A stretch of DNA of 64,000 bases from the NCBI GenBank assembly GCA_964495935.1, contig CAZBXQ010000005.1:1-64000 (forward strand). The letters run 5' to 3'. The notes under the pieces were generated by a model that saw only the letters and a list, made by a program, of their open reading frames with translations, was not told where the DNA came from and did not search any database. Made by a program: the position numbers and the translations under genes. The DNA comes from JAJYSO01 sp964495935. Lineage in GTDB: Bacteria > Bacteroidota > Bacteroidia > Flavobacteriales > Flavobacteriaceae. Of this stretch, positions 42,915-51,491 are shown piece after piece; the first letter of the stretch is position 1; each line of letters begins with the position of its first letter.

Positions 42915-43424
42915 TTATTTTTTAAAATAAATCCCCCTTTTGCTTTTGACTTGCTCGATGTCCGTTTTTAAATCTTCAAAAAGATTGATTAGTCGTTTTT
43001 CGTGGCTACCCAACTGTTTTTTAAAATTCTTTTGAATAATGTCGATAGCCTTATTGTGGTATTGGAGGTTTTGTTCCGAAGTTAAGAGCGGTTTCAAATC
43101 CTGTTTTTTAGCGACATTTTCAATGTGATTTTTGAGTCTTTCCTCGGTCTTAATAATAGCTTCCATGGCCGGCCGGATGAATTCTTTTTCTTGCGTTTTA
43201 ACAAACCCAATATTATAGTCGATCCGTTTTTTTATTCGGGCTAACTCCGTTTTCGGAGCATTATCCGTTTTGGGGTTGATGCCATTATTTTCCAGAAAAT
43301 TCAGGGTGATAGATATAAAGTCCTTCTTAAGGATTTTATAGGTCTCACAATACTCGGTTAGCCGCTCGTTATCTGCTATTGACACGGCAATGGTAGTCGT
43401 TCGTTTTTGCTTTTTATTTTTCAT
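42915..43424 (-). CDS. BfmA/BtgA-family mobilisation accessory protein
   Basis: A 169-aa basic protein beginning KKQKRTTTIAVSIADNERLTEYCETYK, visible as TTTIAVSIADNERLTEY, which resembles the ribbon-helix-helix start of BtgA-like proteins. A long helical part follows (ARIKKRIDYNIGFVKTQEKEF). It should bind oriT DNA with the relaxase, to which it is coupled. Upstream lies the candidate oriT. Confidence 0.8.
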   Translation of the reverse strand: MKNKKQKRTTTIAVSIADNERLTEYCETYKILKKDFISITLNFLENNGINPKTDNAPKTELARIKKRIDYNIGFVKTQEKEFIRPAMEAIIKTEERLKNHIENVAKKQDLKPLLTSEQNLQYHNKAIDIIQKNFKKQLGSHEKRLINLFEDLKTDIEQVKSKRGIYFKK

Positions 43425-43578
43425 GGTTCCCCTCTTTAAATATAGTAAGTTGATTCGTTAGTTTGTTTACAGTCAGCGTGTTATATGATATTCATAAATT
43501 TCGGATATAGTCAAAATATATTTTACAGGATTTTTAAATTTATTAAACGGTTGATAATCAGATAATAGCCCCGCAGGG

Positions 43579-43614
43579 CAAGACTGAACGACGGCTCTGC
43601 CTCGTTCCGTCTTG
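43579..43614. other. candidate oriT with inverted repeat
   Basis: CAAGACTGAACGAC and CTCGTTCCGTCTTG form imperfect 14-bp arms (two mismatches) around 8 bases. The repeat lies in the 320-bp gene-free, GC-richer gap just upstream of the mobilisation genes, the usual place for oriT in these elements. The nick site cannot be named. Confidence 0.5.
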
Positions 43615-43745
43615 CTCCTGACGGACATCTTATCACTTCGTGATTCCCGGAGCCTTAAAGCGACCGGGGTTTGTACTTTATAATCTTCTAAAATGATCAT
43701 CCGTTCCTTGCCGTTGAAAGGATAGAAAAGTCATTTTCTAATCCT

Positions 43746-44639
43746 TTATTTCTTATTCAATCCGATCAAAAAATCGTTGAAATCTTTGTATCCGGTATAA
43801 TGATATCGAGCATCCAGAATTTTGTCCCCAAAGACGTTCAAGAGCATTTTCGTAGCTGCTTCTCCTGCATCATCGTTATCCAGACAAGTGGTGATGGAAG
43901 TGTATGCATGGAGGTCTCCCTGTTGATCTTTAAGCAACCCATTGATTAGGGATAACGAGTTAAGGATCATAAAATCATAGGCCTCTTCCCGACTCGGGTA
44001 GAGGGTAAGAAACGCGATAAAATCAGCCCATCCTTCAAATATCATTAAGGCTTCCTTTTTATGGCGGATCGTGGTTATAGCTTTCTTGCCAAAACAACGC
44101 TTATCCCGGCTGTTCCGCAGTTCAAATCCACCCAGATCGTTTTTGAATCCGATGGAGAAATACTCATTCTCATTATTGGCATACCGATAATGAATTTCCC
44201 GACAATATTTTTGTGCCATCCGCAAACTGAGTTTTCGTTTTTGCTTGATGTAACTGACCAAGGCAGGATGACGAATATTCCCTTCAGAAGTAATTTTATA
44301 GGTCTTATAAACTCTTCTTCTTTTTGCAGTAAATCTCCTTTTTACAGAAGACGGCTGGTGAAAAGAAAAACAATTAAGTTTTTCTTCCATTAGCTGGAGT
44401 GCCTCTTTAAAATCTACCTTATAGTAAGTCATCACAAAGTCGATCACGTTGCCGCCTTCTCCGATTCCGAAATCGTAATAAATGTTCCGGTTTTTATCGA
44501 CTTTAAAGGAAGGGGTCTTCTCTTTCCTAAACGGACTTAAATACCAGGCTTCAAAACTATTTTCTTTGGCCACCGGAACGCCTAATTGATTTAAAATACC
44601 GACGATGCTAACATATTCTTTGGCTTGTTTGGAATTCAT
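43746..44639 (-). CDS. primase with degenerate zinc finger and Toprim domain
   Basis: A 297-aa DnaG-like primase of mobile-element type. The CHC2 zinc-finger region keeps YLSPFRKEKTPSFKVDK and YYDFGIGEGGNVIDFV but lacks the zinc Cys residues. The Toprim part has MIFEGWADFIAFL, and TCLDNDDAGEAATKML carries the acidic metal residues. It would prime the element's DNA after transfer or excision. The helicase-like gene is upstream on the same strand. Confidence 0.82.
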   Translation of the reverse strand: MNSKQAKEYVSIVGILNQLGVPVAKENSFEAWYLSPFRKEKTPSFKVDKNRNIYYDFGIGEGGNVIDFVMTYYKVDFKEALQLMEEKLNCFSFHQPSSVKRRFTAKRRRVYKTYKITSEGNIRHPALVSYIKQKRKLSLRMAQKYCREIHYRYANNENEYFSIGFKNDLGGFELRNSRDKRCFGKKAITTIRHKKEALMIFEGWADFIAFLTLYPSREEAYDFMILNSLSLINGLLKDQQGDLHAYTSITTCLDNDDAGEAATKMLLNVFGDKILDARYHYTGYKDFNDFLIGLNKK

Positions 44640-44689
44640 AATTTCTTGGTTTTAAAAGTTGGTTTTTGCACGGTTGTGGGGTGTGAAAT

Positions 44690-44887
44690 TTTGTTGATTT
44701 GTTGACAAATTGTCGTTACGCCTTTACTGGTATGGCTTCCCAGCTTCAACAAAAATTCAACGTTTCAACAAACTCAAATTTGGTTGCGCAACGTTTGGTC
44801 AACGAAAACAGGCGAAATCGGCCTGTTCCAAAAACGTTGACCATTTTGCTGAGGACGTAACTCCTTGTTTTTCTTTTCATTAGCAAG
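44690..44887. repeat. GTTGA/TCAAC-rich gap between primase and helicase genes
   Basis: This gene-free stretch of 248 bp has at least seven GTTGA or TCAAC pentamers in both orientations, for example TTGTTGATTTGTTGAC and TTCAACAAAAATTCAAC. It might be a replication origin or regulatory region for the replication genes. Confidence 0.4.
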
Positions 44888-46129
44888 TTATCTCAACGAT
44901 TCAACAAAATTTTGATGGATAAAGGATTTCGAAATCGTATAAAACCGCCCTTTTGCCGGGCTGGGGTCAAATCCGCTGGTAAAAACATTATACGATTGTC
45001 GGGTATAGCTCAATCCGTTTTTTTGAGGCTCCAATTGCCAGTTCTTTTTCAGAATTTTACGGACGTCGTTGGGGCTCCAATAGTTGCGGGGAAACATCTG
45101 CTTGATCATATTAGTGACATCTCCCGGGATCACTTCAATTTCGATGGCTTCCTCATTGGTCTCAAAGAATTCATAGAAGAGCTCAAACATTTTGATTTCT
45201 AACTTGTTGTTATTGAGCACGAGGTTTTCCAAAGCCTTTGTCCGGATTTGCTCCGGGGTAAACCACATCCGGGTTTTGCGCTGGGTGGAGTAAGGCCGGT
45301 TCAATAAGTAACGCAAGAACGCTGGAATCTCTTTTTTCAGCTTCTTTAAAAAATCGGGGTCTTCGGATTTTAGAGGACGGATCCGACGGACCCAGAACCG
45401 GGTCTCATTTTGATCGATCTGGATAAAATTATCGACGTTATTTGAACAGAGAATGAATTTGACGAAAAATAGGATTTCGACCCGATCCATCCCTTTGGCC
45501 TCCATCTTATCGCGATTGGTCGTTGCCAGGAATTTTAACCGTTCTGTAATTTCCCTTTTATCGAAAAAAACCTCGTCAATAGCCACCAATAACTTATCGG
45601 CCCAGTCGGAGTTGAACTGGCTCCCAAAAGTGTCTCCCTTTATATAAGTCATGTTGAACCCGAAAATGAGCTTTAACCACTTGAGTAGGGTTGACTTCCC
45701 GGTGGATCTTTCATTGGATACCAGGCACAGAATAGGGAGTACCTGTAAAGGGTTTTCAAAGAGTACTTTTAGATAATCGAGCCCCAGTTCGAGTTGATCT
45801 TCAAAGATGTGTTCCATAAAAGTCAGGGAATGCTTGATCTGGCTTTCTTCTATCGCAGCCGTCTCGATAGGGGAAATGGGGATCTCGTGATAAGTATTAT
45901 AAAATCCGGCTACAGTTTGCTGAAAGTTTAGATGACTGGGAATCGTACAGAATCCATCGTATTTGGGAACTTTGTCGGCATATTTCCTGCTTTTGTCATT
46001 GACGATGGCCTGTCTTGACCACTTTAATAACACGGATGTTTTCTCTCCGCCTCCCATGGGTTTTTCGGATAATTTGTAATAAGTCGTCCCGATTCTCAGA
46101 TACGGGATCTTACTTTTGTCTTTTTCCAT
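44888..46129 (-). CDS. helicase-like ATPase (DUF5906/primase-helicase type)
   Basis: A 413-aa protein with Walker A in SNERSTGKSTLLKW and an acidic Walker B-like segment in KLLVAIDEVFFDKRE. FVKFILCSNNVDNFIQID and the Arg in ETRFWVRRI follow as in SF3-like helicases of phages and mobile elements. The C-terminal 100 residues look like a winged helix (NYWSPNDVRKILKKNWQLEP). It should unwind element DNA together with the neighbouring primase. Confidence 0.78.
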   Translation of the reverse strand: MEKDKSKIPYLRIGTTYYKLSEKPMGGGEKTSVLLKWSRQAIVNDKSRKYADKVPKYDGFCTIPSHLNFQQTVAGFYNTYHEIPISPIETAAIEESQIKHSLTFMEHIFEDQLELGLDYLKVLFENPLQVLPILCLVSNERSTGKSTLLKWLKLIFGFNMTYIKGDTFGSQFNSDWADKLLVAIDEVFFDKREITERLKFLATTNRDKMEAKGMDRVEILFFVKFILCSNNVDNFIQIDQNETRFWVRRIRPLKSEDPDFLKKLKKEIPAFLRYLLNRPYSTQRKTRMWFTPEQIRTKALENLVLNNNKLEIKMFELFYEFFETNEEAIEIEVIPGDVTNMIKQMFPRNYWSPNDVRKILKKNWQLEPQKNGLSYTRQSYNVFTSGFDPSPAKGRFYTISKSFIHQNFVESLR

Positions 46130-46238
46130 AATGCTTAGGTATTATGGAAGCATAAGGGCAATTATTTGTATATTTACCCTTTACTTCCTGATAAGAAGAA
46201 TTTTTAAAGCGTGGGCTGTAGTGGGTCCGCGCTTTTCT

Positions 46239-46583
46239 TTATTTTTTCCAGGCCTGTTTAATGTCATCTTCGAAGGCCTCGTAAGCCTCCTTTTCACTTC
46301 TCTCCGATGTTGTTTGGTTCAGGAGGTAATTTTCTAAATCAATTTTCCTGAAGTAGATTTTTTTCTGCCCTTTCCGCTTGATAGCTTTTAGTTTTCCGTA
46401 ATGATTCAATTGATAAAGGTAATCCGGAGATAGATTAAGGAAGGCTGCCGCCTCTTCTTTGGAATAGATGTCCTTCACGCTAAGGGACATCAATAGAAGT
46501 GCTTTTTTTACGAAATTTTCCTGAGATTTTGCCATTTCGGTTACCTTGTTCTCAAGGCTTGATAATTTCTCTTGCAAGCTCAT
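46239..46583 (-). CDS. excisionase-like MerR-type HTH protein
   Basis: A 114-aa protein from MSLQEKLSSLENKVTEMAKS. A coiled-coil start is followed by an HTH_17-type fold: YSKEEAAAFLNLSPDYLYQL and KAIKRKGQKKIYFRKIDLENYLL. Such proteins in Bacteroidota islands control excision or expression of the mobilisation genes. The frame extends to 46634, but the ATG at 46583 fits the family better. Confidence 0.78.
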   Translation of the reverse strand: MSLQEKLSSLENKVTEMAKSQENFVKKALLLMSLSVKDIYSKEEAAAFLNLSPDYLYQLNHYGKLKAIKRKGQKKIYFRKIDLENYLLNQTTSERSEKEAYEAFEDDIKQAWKK

Positions 46584-46710
46584 AATATGTTGTTTTCTCC
46601 CGAAGTTAGTGGATAAAACAGGAAGAAAGGGCAAAGCAATAAAGTTGCAATAGAATACTAAAGGAACTCTTTATAACTCTTTATGAATAGTGGTGTTGAA
46701 TGAAAAAAAT

Positions 46711-46742
46711 AATCCCATTGCAATAAAATTGCATTGGGATTT
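46711..46742. terminator. bidirectional terminator hairpin
   Basis: AATCCCATTGCAAT and ATTGCATTGGGATT form a 14-bp stem with one mismatch and a 3-4 base loop, with A-run before and T-run after. It ends the membrane-protein gene on the minus strand. Confidence 0.7.
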
Positions 46743-46769
46743 TAATGAAAAAATAGGGTTTACGGCCAC

Positions 46770-47567
46770 TTACCCCTTTCTATATCTTGTCCAAATTGAA
46801 TTATCAATAATAATGGGGCCATTTAATTCCCGATAATCTCTATCGTCGGTATGAAATTTAGTATGTTCTTCTTGAAAGCTTTTAATTTCGTTTAAGGAAT
46901 AAAGCCAGTGGTGGTTTTTTTGATCATATAACTCAAAGCAAAACAAAAAAAATAGGACAACCCTTTTTTTAACAATACTACCTCTATGCTTTTGTGTGAA
47001 AATGATTGGGTTTTGTGGAGGTAAACCACTTAAAAGACGGTTCACATCGTATTTTGAATCAATGTGAATCCCAAATTTATCTTGGATTTCTTCAAATTGG
47101 ACTTCTTTGAAATGCCTCCGAAGTTTGAAAGGTAATTCGTTTCCAATAGAAAGATTATCAATTTTTGTGAACTCTTCCGCTTCGTATGCGGAAGATGCGT
47201 TGGTTTTGAGCATTTTATACCATACTTTGAAAGTATCTTTTAGAGAATATGATAATTTTTTCTCGATAAAGTATAGTAGATATACTTGAATTAAACCAAT
47301 GGAGAGTGTGGCTATATAGCGATTACCGGAATTTTGATGGATGTCGGATCTTAATATAGAGGCCGAAAGCAAAATTATGAGAGAAAGAATTACAATAAGG
47401 ATGAACTTGTTTTTATTCATTCCTTTATACCAAAGAATCTTTTCCTCATATAAATAGCGGGAAAAAACAGGGGTGAAAGTAAAAAGTACCCTGATGATTA
47501 TATAGAATGGGATGAGAAAAATAGGAATTTTAGATAACCAAACAGTAATTTTCCCAATCCATTCCAT
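46770..47567 (-). CDS. hypothetical membrane protein, 265 aa
   Basis: The N-terminal 110 residues contain three hydrophobic helices (PIFLIPFYIIIRVLFTFTP, FILIVILSLIILLSASIL, and IATLSIGLIQVYLLYFI). The rest is soluble, with FTQKHRGSIVKKRVVLFFLFCFELYD, seen as FTQKHRGSIVKKRVVLFF, as a possible wHTH-like region. I do not recognise the family. It is the last gene in the island before the right att site and could be cargo, for example in defence or sensing. Confidence 0.6.
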   Translation of the reverse strand: MEWIGKITVWLSKIPIFLIPFYIIIRVLFTFTPVFSRYLYEEKILWYKGMNKNKFILIVILSLIILLSASILRSDIHQNSGNRYIATLSIGLIQVYLLYFIEKKLSYSLKDTFKVWYKMLKTNASSAYEAEEFTKIDNLSIGNELPFKLRRHFKEVQFEEIQDKFGIHIDSKYDVNRLLSGLPPQNPIIFTQKHRGSIVKKRVVLFFLFCFELYDQKNHHWLYSLNEIKSFQEEHTKFHTDDRDYRELNGPIIIDNSIWTRYRKG

Positions 47568-47635
47568 AATTTCTTTTCCCTAAAGATAAAGAAAAATAAA
47601 ATTATCAGTTATCAAAATAAGATGGAAGAGACTCG

Positions 47636-47653
47636 AAATGTTCGTGAAATGTT
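47636..47653. promoter_or_regulatory. right copy of the possible arm-type integrase site
   Basis: AAATGTTCGTGAAATGTT is identical to 27754-27771. It lies 40 bp inside the right att copy, in the same orientation as the left copy. Confidence 0.55.
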
Positions 47654-47665
47654 AGGGAAAATAAA

Positions 47666-47696
47666 AAGCGATTACACTTATTAGATGTAATCGCTT
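47666..47696 (-). terminator. terminator of tRNA-Arg
   Basis: A perfect 11-bp stem (AAGCGATTACA with TGTAATCGCTT) and, on the minus strand, TTTTTATTTT follow the 3' end of the tRNA by 11 bases. It is supplied by the island end. Confidence 0.88.
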
Positions 47697-47755
47697 GATT
47701 ATCAGAGTGACCTCGACAGGATTCAAACCTGTAACCTCCTGATCCGTAGTCAGGT
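47694..47755. other. attR: right copy of the att repeat within tRNA-Arg
   Basis: The counterpart of attL at 27574-27635, with 59 of 62 identical bases. Here the repeat is part of an intact tRNA gene, so integration restored the tRNA. Confidence 0.9.
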
Positions 47756-47781
47756 GCTCTATTCAGTTAAGCTACGAGGCC
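47708..47781 (-). tRNA. tRNA-Arg (anticodon ACG)
   Basis: The 74-nt cloverleaf is complete. The acceptor arm is GGCCTCG with CGAGGTC, the anticodon stem-loop CCTGA-CTACGGA-TCAGG gives anticodon ACG, and the T arm ACAGG-TTTGAAT-CCTGT is perfect. The discriminator is A and CCA is not encoded. The island is integrated at its 3' side. Confidence 0.95.
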
Positions 47782-47816
47782 ATTGGCTTTGCTTGATTCT
47801 GATGGGTATCGGAATC

Positions 47817-47828
47817 AGCTACGAGGCC
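47817..47828. repeat. duplicated 5' end of tRNA-Arg
   Basis: AGCTACGAGGCC repeats the first 12 bases of the tRNA (47770-47781) 47 bp upstream of it. It may be the remnant of an older copy or rearrangement. Confidence 0.5.
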
Positions 47829-47886
47829 TAAAATACGGACTGCAAATATATAAACTTTTGGAATTATGACACTCCTTTTATAAATA

Positions 47887-48420
47887 TTATTTCGGAGGGT
47901 ATTCCCGAAGGGTTTTTTCTGCGATAGTAGTAAAAAGACGAGTGCGGTCTTCGGGTGTGCGATTATGCTTTAATCGCACTTCGGCGACCCCTTGCCAGTA
48001 TAGAGTATTCTCTTGAGCATCAATCAATTCTATGGTAACATTCATAATCTTTCGGTTATTTGTAATCGGGATTCCGCTGGCGATGTTCCCTCCGACAGGA
48101 GATCCGATGGCTCCAATACTGATACCAAGACTATTGTGATTGGTTTCTTTCGTGAAGTCGGCATAATAGTTAATCAGAAAATCCGGATGCTTACTTCGAG
48201 AGAAGCCTTTTTCTTCCAGATTTTTTACGAGTGCCCGTTGTAGGCGTTTCTGATCTAAAGTATCCAGGCCGGACTTTATACTCTCATAAAAATTGAAACT
48301 TTGGTAAGTCTTAAAATCTTTTGTTTCGTCATAATCGGTGTATATCTTCGGGCTACCGCAAGCTGCGGCCAATAGTAGTACAGCCAGTAAACCCGATAGG
48401 AAAAGCCACGTTCTTTTCAT
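47887..48420 (-). CDS. DUF4136 lipoprotein
   Basis: A 177-aa protein starting MKRTWLFLSGLLAVLLLAAACGS, a lipoprotein signal with Cys after LAAA, so it should be attached to a membrane. The DUF4136 signs are DYDETKDFKTYQSFNFYE and the C-terminal VTIELIDAQENTLYWQGVAE. The role is unknown. A start seven codons upstream (48441) is possible but spoils the signal peptide. It follows obg by 25 bp on the same strand. Confidence 0.85.
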   Translation of the reverse strand: MKRTWLFLSGLLAVLLLAAACGSPKIYTDYDETKDFKTYQSFNFYESIKSGLDTLDQKRLQRALVKNLEEKGFSRSKHPDFLINYYADFTKETNHNSLGISIGAIGSPVGGNIASGIPITNNRKIMNVTIELIDAQENTLYWQGVAEVRLKHNRTPEDRTRLFTTIAEKTLREYPPK

Positions 48421-48445
48421 CGTTGCAAAAATTAATTTCAAAAAC

Positions 48446-49465
48446 TTATTCTAAGGCTTCAAGCGGTTGGTTGAGAACCTCCCACAAGCGGTCTTTTAGC
48501 TTTTGCAAGCCTTGTTGGGCCACTGCAGAAATAAAAACATAGTTTTCTCCTTGAAATACGCCTTTTAGTTCCTCATCCAGTTCGCTCAACAATTCAAGAT
48601 CCATCAAATCGCATTTGGAAATAGCAATAAGGCGGGATTTATCCAAGAGTTGAGGATTGTAGCGTCGGAGTTCATCTATAAGAATATCGTATTCCTTCTT
48701 GATATCCGGAGTATCGCTGGGAATGACAAAAAGCAGCGTTGAGTTGCGTTCGATATGGCGTAAAAAAAGATGCCCCAAACCTTTTCCCTCGGCGGCTCCT
48801 TCAATGATTCCGGGGATGTCGGCCATAACAAAGCTTTGGCGTTCTCGGTTTTTGACAATCCCCAAATTGGGTTTCAAGGTGGTAAATTCGTAATTGGCGA
48901 TCTTTGGTTTGGCAGCTGTTAAGGCAGCTAATAGGGTGGATTTTCCGGCGTTGGGAAAACCTACCAAACCGACATCAGCCAGTACTTTAAGTTCCAAGGT
49001 GAGTGCTCGTTCTTCCCCGGGTAATCCGGGTTGTGCATATCGTGGAGTTTGACGGGTAGAAGATTTAAAATGCCAATTTCCTTTTCCTCCTTTTCCTCCT
49101 TTGGCAACGATTTTTTCCTCGCCGTCTTTTGTGATTTCTGTGATAATTTCCTGGGTATGAGTATCGCGAATGACCGTTCCCAAAGGAACTTCTATATAAC
49201 GCGATTCTCCATCCGTTCCAAATTTGCGTTGTTTCCCTCCGTTTTCTCCGTGTCCGGCACGAATGTGACGTTTAAAGTTAAATTCATAGAGCGTCCAGAG
49301 ATTTTTATTGCCGCGAATGATAATGTCTCCACCTTTTCCTCCATCGCCACCATCCGGACCTCCTTTTTCTACGAATTTCTCACGCCGGAGATGAGAGGAA
49401 CCTTTTCCGCCTTTTCCCGAAGCCACATGAAGTTTAACGTAGTCGATAAAATTCCCTGTTTTCAT
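48446..49465 (-). CDS. obg: GTPase Obg
   Basis: A ribosome-associated GTPase involved in 50S assembly and stress control. The glycine-rich Obg domain covers residues 1-158 (SGKGGKGSSHLRREKF and GGPDGGDGGKGGDIII), and the G domain has GFPNAGKSTLL, DIPGIIEGA and SKCDLMD. The length is 339 aa. It is encoded 86 bp after adk on the same strand, probably in one operon. Confidence 0.96.
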   Translation of the reverse strand: MKTGNFIDYVKLHVASGKGGKGSSHLRREKFVEKGGPDGGDGGKGGDIIIRGNKNLWTLYEFNFKRHIRAGHGENGGKQRKFGTDGESRYIEVPLGTVIRDTHTQEIITEITKDGEEKIVAKGGKGGKGNWHFKSSTRQTPRYAQPGLPGEERALTLELKVLADVGLVGFPNAGKSTLLAALTAAKPKIANYEFTTLKPNLGIVKNRERQSFVMADIPGIIEGAAEGKGLGHLFLRHIERNSTLLFVIPSDTPDIKKEYDILIDELRRYNPQLLDKSRLIAISKCDLMDLELLSELDEELKGVFQGENYVFISAVAQQGLQKLKDRLWEVLNQPLEALE

Positions 49466-49551
49466 AAACGCTAAGATACTAAAATTAAGTGGCGTGCTCT
49501 ACAGGATTAACATAGAACCATGAGCAATGTGAGGTGAATGCAGTCTCTATT

Positions 49552-50127
49552 TTATTGAACTGAATCGATCACCCGGCTTAGGCGATCGGTGACTTCCTCT
49601 ACGCTTCCAACTCCGTCGATTTCATAGAATTTGTCTGATTTTTGATAGTATTCTTTTACCACTTCAGACTGATCGTAATACACCTGCATCCGTTTTCGGA
49701 TAATTTCCTCATTGGCATCATCGGCGCGACCCGAGGTTTTACCGCGTTCCAAAATCCGCTTGATGAGAATGTCCTCATCGACCTGTAAAGCCAACATCGC
49801 ATGAATCTGACTGCCTTTATGATCCACCAACTTGTCCAAATCTTTGGCTTGTGCTGTGGTTCGGGGGAAACCATCAAATATAAACCCGTTGGAGTTATGG
49901 TGTTTATTTACTTCCGAATGCAGCATATTAATAGTTACCTCATCAGGGACGAGTTGACCATTGTCGATGTATTTTTTGGCAAGTTCTCCCAGTTCCGTTT
50001 TGTTTTTGATATTATAACGAAAAACGTCACCGGTTGAAATATGTTTTAGATTGTACTTTTTTTCTAATCGTTTGGCTTGGGTTCCTTTTCCTGCTCCGGG
50101 TAGGCCGAATAGTATTACATTTATCAT
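49552..50127 (-). CDS. adk: adenylate kinase
   Basis: Adk interconverts AMP, ADP and ATP. The P-loop GLPGAGKGTQAKRLE opens the protein. FDGFPRTTAQAKDLD is the nucleotide-binding segment, and RADDANEEIIRKRMQVY follows a short lid, so this is the short-lid form (191 aa) without a zinc site. The ATG at 50127 is used because the codon before it is TTG. Confidence 0.96.
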   Translation of the reverse strand: MINVILFGLPGAGKGTQAKRLEKKYNLKHISTGDVFRYNIKNKTELGELAKKYIDNGQLVPDEVTINMLHSEVNKHHNSNGFIFDGFPRTTAQAKDLDKLVDHKGSQIHAMLALQVDEDILIKRILERGKTSGRADDANEEIIRKRMQVYYDQSEVVKEYYQKSDKFYEIDGVGSVEEVTDRLSRVIDSVQ

Positions 50128-50303
50128 CAAGTCGTTTTTAATTTCAAGTCCCTTCTTCTATGGGGGAAGGGAATTAAGCAAGCTACAAATATAATGTTTT
50201 TTGTTCTGAATGTTTGGGTAAATGTCTACTTTTGTGCTTATAAAGGGGTGAAAGAGAGGATTATTTTGGGATGGACGGAACCAATAACAGATGATTTTGT
50301 GAA

Positions 50304-51461
50304 ATGAAAAATTATTTTTCTTCAGATTTTAAATTGGGTATTCTTGGAGGGGGACAATTAGGCAAAATGTTGCTCTATGAGACCCGGAAGTATGATATTC
50401 AGACTTATGTTCTGGATCCCAGTGACCAGGCACCCTGCCGAATTGCTTGTAATCATTTTGAGCAGGGAGAATTGCTGGATTATGATACGGTTTACAATTT
50501 TGGGAAACAGGTTGATCTCTTGACGATTGAGATTGAAGCTGTGAATGTTGATGCTATGGAACAATTGGAAAAGGAAGGGGTGACGGTCTATCCCTCCAGT
50601 GCCACACTAAAAAAGATTCAGGATAAAGGAGTGCAGAAAAATTTTTATGCCGAGCATACTATTCCGACTGCAGATTTTGAGGTTTTTGAGCATAAAAAAG
50701 GGCTCTTCGAGGCGATTGAACAGGGAAAATGGTCTTTTCCTTTTGTTTGGAAAAGTAGAAAAGGAGGGTATGATGGCCGAGGGGTTGCCATGATTCAAAA
50801 TAAAAATGATTTAAAAGATCTTCCGGATGTTCCGTGTCTGGCAGAAAGTAAGATTCCCTTTAAAAATGAACTGGCGGTTATTGTGGCTCGAACTCCGGCA
50901 GGGGAAGTAAAAACTTTTCCGGTGGTGGAGATGGAGTTTCATCCGATGGCCCATCAAGTGGAATATGTGATTTGCCCCGCTCGTATTGGAGATAAGGTGG
51001 CCGAAAGAGCCCGAAAGGTAGCCAAACAGGTGTCTCATGCTTTTGAACATGTCGGGCTTTTGGCTGTTGAAATGTTTCAGACCCGAGAGGATGAAGTATT
51101 GGTTAACGAAGTGGCACCACGCCCCCACAATAGCGGACACTACAGTATTGAGGCTGCTTTTATCAGTCAGTTTGAGCAACATTTGCGGGCTATTCTAAAT
51201 TTGCCGCTGGGCAATACGGCAAGTAAAGTCGGGGGGGTGATGGTCAACTTGGTAGGTGATGAACATTATAGCGGTCCGGTACACTATAAAAATATGGATG
51301 AAATTTTAAAACTCCCGGGAGTTACTCCTCACATCTATGGAAAAGCGAAGACCCGGCCTTTTCGAAAAATGGGACACGTAACGATTGTACACCAAGATTT
51401 AAACCAGGCGCGGAAAATTGCCGAGAAGGTAAAAGGAATCGTAAGAGTGATTAGCGACTAA
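50304..51461 (+). CDS. purK: 5-(carboxyamino)imidazole ribonucleotide synthase PurK
   Basis: PurK carboxylates AIR with ATP and bicarbonate in purine synthesis. It is an ATP-grasp protein of 385 aa: GILGGGQLGKMLLYETRKY, VWKSRKGGYDGRGVAMIQ, EVAPRPHNSGHYSIEAAF and the C-terminal GKAKTRPFRKMGHVTI. It is transcribed away from adk, and the 170-bp gap contains the divergent promoters. Confidence 0.96.
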   Translation: MKNYFSSDFKLGILGGGQLGKMLLYETRKYDIQTYVLDPSDQAPCRIACNHFEQGELLDYDTVYNFGKQVDLLTIEIEAVNVDAMEQLEKEGVTVYPSSATLKKIQDKGVQKNFYAEHTIPTADFEVFEHKKGLFEAIEQGKWSFPFVWKSRKGGYDGRGVAMIQNKNDLKDLPDVPCLAESKIPFKNELAVIVARTPAGEVKTFPVVEMEFHPMAHQVEYVICPARIGDKVAERARKVAKQVSHAFEHVGLLAVEMFQTREDEVLVNEVAPRPHNSGHYSIEAAFISQFEQHLRAILNLPLGNTASKVGGVMVNLVGDEHYSGPVHYKNMDEILKLPGVTPHIYGKAKTRPFRKMGHVTIVHQDLNQARKIAEKVKGIVRVISD

Positions 51462-51491
51462 GTTGAAATTCGTACTTTTGAGGATTCGGTT

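Larger units (their letters stand above)
27574..47755. mobile_element. integrative mobilisable element in tRNA-Arg, 20.1 kb
   Basis: A 62-bp repeat with 59 matches marks both ends (27574-27635 and 47694-47755). It begins with an integrase gene and carries mobilisation genes BtgA-like and DUF5712-like, a primase, a helicase-like ATPase, an HTH excisionase candidate and cargo. No T4SS genes are seen, so it probably relies on a helper for conjugation. The cargo is a TAC-type operon and a phospho-signalling cassette. Confidence 0.88.

Noticed and set aside
43473..43700. 75-codon ORF next to the mobilisation genes
   Set aside because: It spans the candidate oriT repeat, and its translation looks random.
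27780..47567. Full conjugative element with type IV secretion
   Set aside because: All genes in the island were examined and none resembles TraG, TraJ, VirB4 or other Tra proteins. Only mobilisation genes are present.
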